Shown here: one piece after another, positions 32,540 through 33,888 of the stretch
Layout: each line of letters begins with the position of its first letter
Position numbering within the stretch: the stretch's first letter is position 1
The notes under the pieces: generated by a model
What the model was told of the DNA's origin: nothing
The model's database searches: none
The model's input: the letters and a program-made list of their open reading frames with translations, nothing else
Made by a program: the position numbers and the translations under genes
DNA from: Saprolegnia diclina VS20
Lineage: Eukaryota; Oomycota; Saprolegniomycetes; Saprolegniales; Saprolegniaceae
Length of the DNA: 33,888 nt
Direction of reading: 5' to 3'
NCBI RefSeq assembly: GCF_000281045.1
Contig: NW_008246149.1
Coordinates: 69,513 to 103,400, forward strand

Positions 32540-33043
32540 ATCTTTATGGAGCTGGCGCCATGCAAGTCGACCTTCTTGCGCAGCGTGTCATGAACCTACG
32601 CGTACAACGCAGGTTCGTGCATGAATCTCGGGGAGATCACTCGTACATGGTCATCTTGGTCTTCACCTGAGCGCGCTCCTGCTCGCGCTTGTCGCTCGAG
32701 CTCGTCGTAGATCGCGTTCTATGAGCACATATCGGGTATCCCCATGGACGTCATGACCGTACTTTCGCGAGGAGCAGTAGTGCAGCATCGTCTCCGTCGT
32801 CTTCCAAGTCGTGTCCTGCAGCTGAGGAAGGATCGGCATGCACACATACGCTGTGTCAACCTCCCTTCGCCAGCTCCATCTTCGTACGCTGCCCGGGATC
32901 TCGTGCTCGGTCGCCAACTTCTTGCACACTGCTCCGCGCGAAAACGGTTTCAACCGGATTATGTTGTCTGTATCCGGAAAGATCGGGCAGCGAGCGGAGA
33001 CGCGAAAATTACCGTCATTTACTGAGTATACGGTAGTTATCAT
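32540..33043 (-). mobile_element. Decayed Tc1/mariner-like transposase fragment (tentative)
   Basis: A minus-strand open stretch of 126 codons (33043-32663) plus decayed sequence beyond it. It carries a helix-turn-helix-like segment (RGAVCKKLATEHEIPGSVRR) followed about 20 residues later by LPQLQDTTWKTTETML. In oomycete Tc1/mariner-type transposases a similar order occurs: G-A-V-x-K-L-A, a Trp/Arg helix end, then P-x-x-x-R-T-T-W-R-S-T. The catalytic D-E-K-W-F region was not found, so only a degraded N-terminal part is proposed. No terminal inverted repeats or target duplication were identified. Another origin is possible. Confidence 0.33.
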
Positions 33044-33796
33044 GTGATTTTACGTAATAACTGCTGCGCAGCTCCTTCGAGCGGGGTCCACCACGGTAAG
33101 GGGTCCGAGCCGGGATTCCACCTTGGTGTAGCCTTGATGTCCTCAATTAGTTTCGACCCTAGAACGGGCAAGTGTCAAAATATTAATTGACCCTTGCTAC
33201 GGGATATACGTACCTAAAACCCCGTAAAATTGACAGCATCGTTTTCCCCTTCCACTAGCACCTCGGGTGAACTGTTTCAGTGGCTTCCAGGACGAGTCTT
33301 GACATAAAACGCTGGCTCCATGATGCATATATGTGCCTCCAACTTGATACATTTTTGTGACTGCGTAGTGTGCTCCGGGCCAGAAGCCTCACGTCATGTC
33401 GCTTTCGCGAGGTCTGGTCTGAACTCCTAGCGAGCTCAGTAGATGAGCTCTAGCTTCGTACGCACTAGTACGTACTACGAGACGGTATCCGATCAGACTG
33501 TAGAAGCACAATCCATGGTGACAACGGGGATCCCTTGGCTCAGAGGTCACGCGCCGACGACATTGAGCTTCTCATCGCTTTGAAAGCATCGGCTGCACAA
33601 AGATACCGATCACTGCAACATATACGCAACCTTCCAAGATACCACTCATTTGATGTTTGTATGCTACATACAACCCGTGCCTGGACGCGGCAAAGTCCTT
33701 CGACGCGACCACTCGCTGCCCTAGCCCCAAGCCAAATACAAACGTGCCATCTCGCATATCTAGCCATCGCCCAGGACCTTGGTGCGTCCTCCAGTA

Positions 33797-33804
33797 CTCA
33801 CTTT
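33797..33804 (+). promoter_or_regulatory. Initiator of the second TSP1-type gene
   Basis: CTCACTTT, the same YTCANTYY match in the same place relative to the ATG as in the first copy, because the whole block is identical. Confidence 0.45.
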
Positions 33805-33839
33805 GCAATTGGCGCCTCTCAAAGCATCTTGCAGCCACC

Positions 33840-33888
33840 ATGCGCCTCTCGCTCTCCCTCGCCACGATCGCCCTGGCGCACTATGCGT
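33840..33888 (+). CDS. Start of a second TSP1-repeat membrane protein gene (cut by window edge)
   Basis: ATG at 33840 in the same GCAGCCACC context, coding for MRLSLSLATIALAHYA, the signal peptide of the first TSP1-repeat gene. Only 16 codons are visible, so whether the gene is full length, and how similar its repeats are, cannot be seen. A short 5' duplication without the rest of the gene is also possible. Confidence 0.7.
   Translation, partial: MRLSLSLATIALAHYA

Larger units (their letters stand above)
32146..33696. other. Intergenic region upstream of HECT-B and of the second TSP1-type gene
   Basis: About 1.55 kb between divergent genes. It holds a hairpin 59 bases upstream of the HECT-B ATG, a decayed transposase-like piece (about 32540-33043), and a more AT-rich stretch around 33040-33260. 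From about 33600 to 33696 it resembles, with many differences, the DNA upstream of the first TSP1 gene. No further gene or RNA was recognised. Confidence 0.6.
33697..33888 (+). repeat. Copy 2 of the 192-base perfect repeat
   Basis: Identical to 16338-16529 at all 192 positions and probably continues beyond the window. It starts abruptly: the 65 bases to the left align only partly with the region left of copy 1. Confidence 0.95.

Noticed and set aside
33075-33125. Possible tRNA T-arm (GGGTCCGAGCCGGGATTCC)
   Set aside because: No matching acceptor, D or anticodon arms could be placed around it.
33520-33560. Sequence resembling the start of 5.8S rRNA (CAACGGGGATCCCTTGGCTC)
   Set aside because: The match stops there; the conserved CGATGAAGAACGC that should follow is absent, and no flanking rRNA is present.

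Overview
The window looks like a gene-dense stretch of an oomycete nuclear genome, most likely Saprolegniales. The evidence is very short GT-AG introns (about 40-55 nt), GC-rich exons with compact intergenic DNA, giant HECT ubiquitin ligases built from CUB-like, MIB/HERC2-like, LamG-like and SPRY modules, a J-protein of an oomycete/protist type, a secreted thrombospondin-repeat membrane protein, and an oomycete-style initiator (CTCACTTT) about 40 bases before a start codon. Nothing bacterial, organellar or viral is visible. The species assignment is inference.

Layout, left to right. (1) Positions 1-13336, minus strand: a giant HECT E3 ligase gene (HECT-A). At least 4,390 codons lie in the window and the HECT C-lobe runs off the left edge. 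It has three small introns. (2) 13337-14204: divergent intergenic region holding a short minus-strand relic that resembles the C-terminal end of a TnpB/Fanzor nuclease. (3) 14205-15910, plus strand: a J-domain protein with one 47-nt intron. (4) 16481-19291, plus strand: an intronless type I membrane protein with about 16 TSP1-like repeats. (5) 19292-19635: short convergent intergenic DNA with a hairpin. (6) 19636-32145, minus strand: a second giant HECT ligase (HECT-B), complete, about 4,110 residues, a clear but strongly diverged paralogue of HECT-A. (7) 32146-33696: intergenic DNA with a decayed Tc1/mariner-like transposase piece. (8) 33697-33888: the start of a second TSP1-repeat gene, identical over 192 bases to the promoter and signal-peptide region of the first.

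The arrangement [HECT minus, TSP1 plus] occurs twice, so the region appears to be an old tandem segmental duplication. The J-protein gene is present in only one unit. The two HECT copies have diverged greatly in sequence and partly in domains (HECT-A has a UBA domain; HECT-B has an acidic linker there), yet they share two intron positions around a 67/70-nt microexon. The TSP1 copies are identical at their 5' ends, with an abrupt left boundary, which suggests recent gene conversion, a recent duplication, or an assembly artefact.

Functionally, the HECT proteins should be cytosolic ubiquitin ligases that recognise substrates through many beta-sandwich modules. The J-protein is an Hsp70 co-chaperone. 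The TSP1 protein should sit on the cell surface and may act in adhesion. No pathway linking them is evident beyond co-location.
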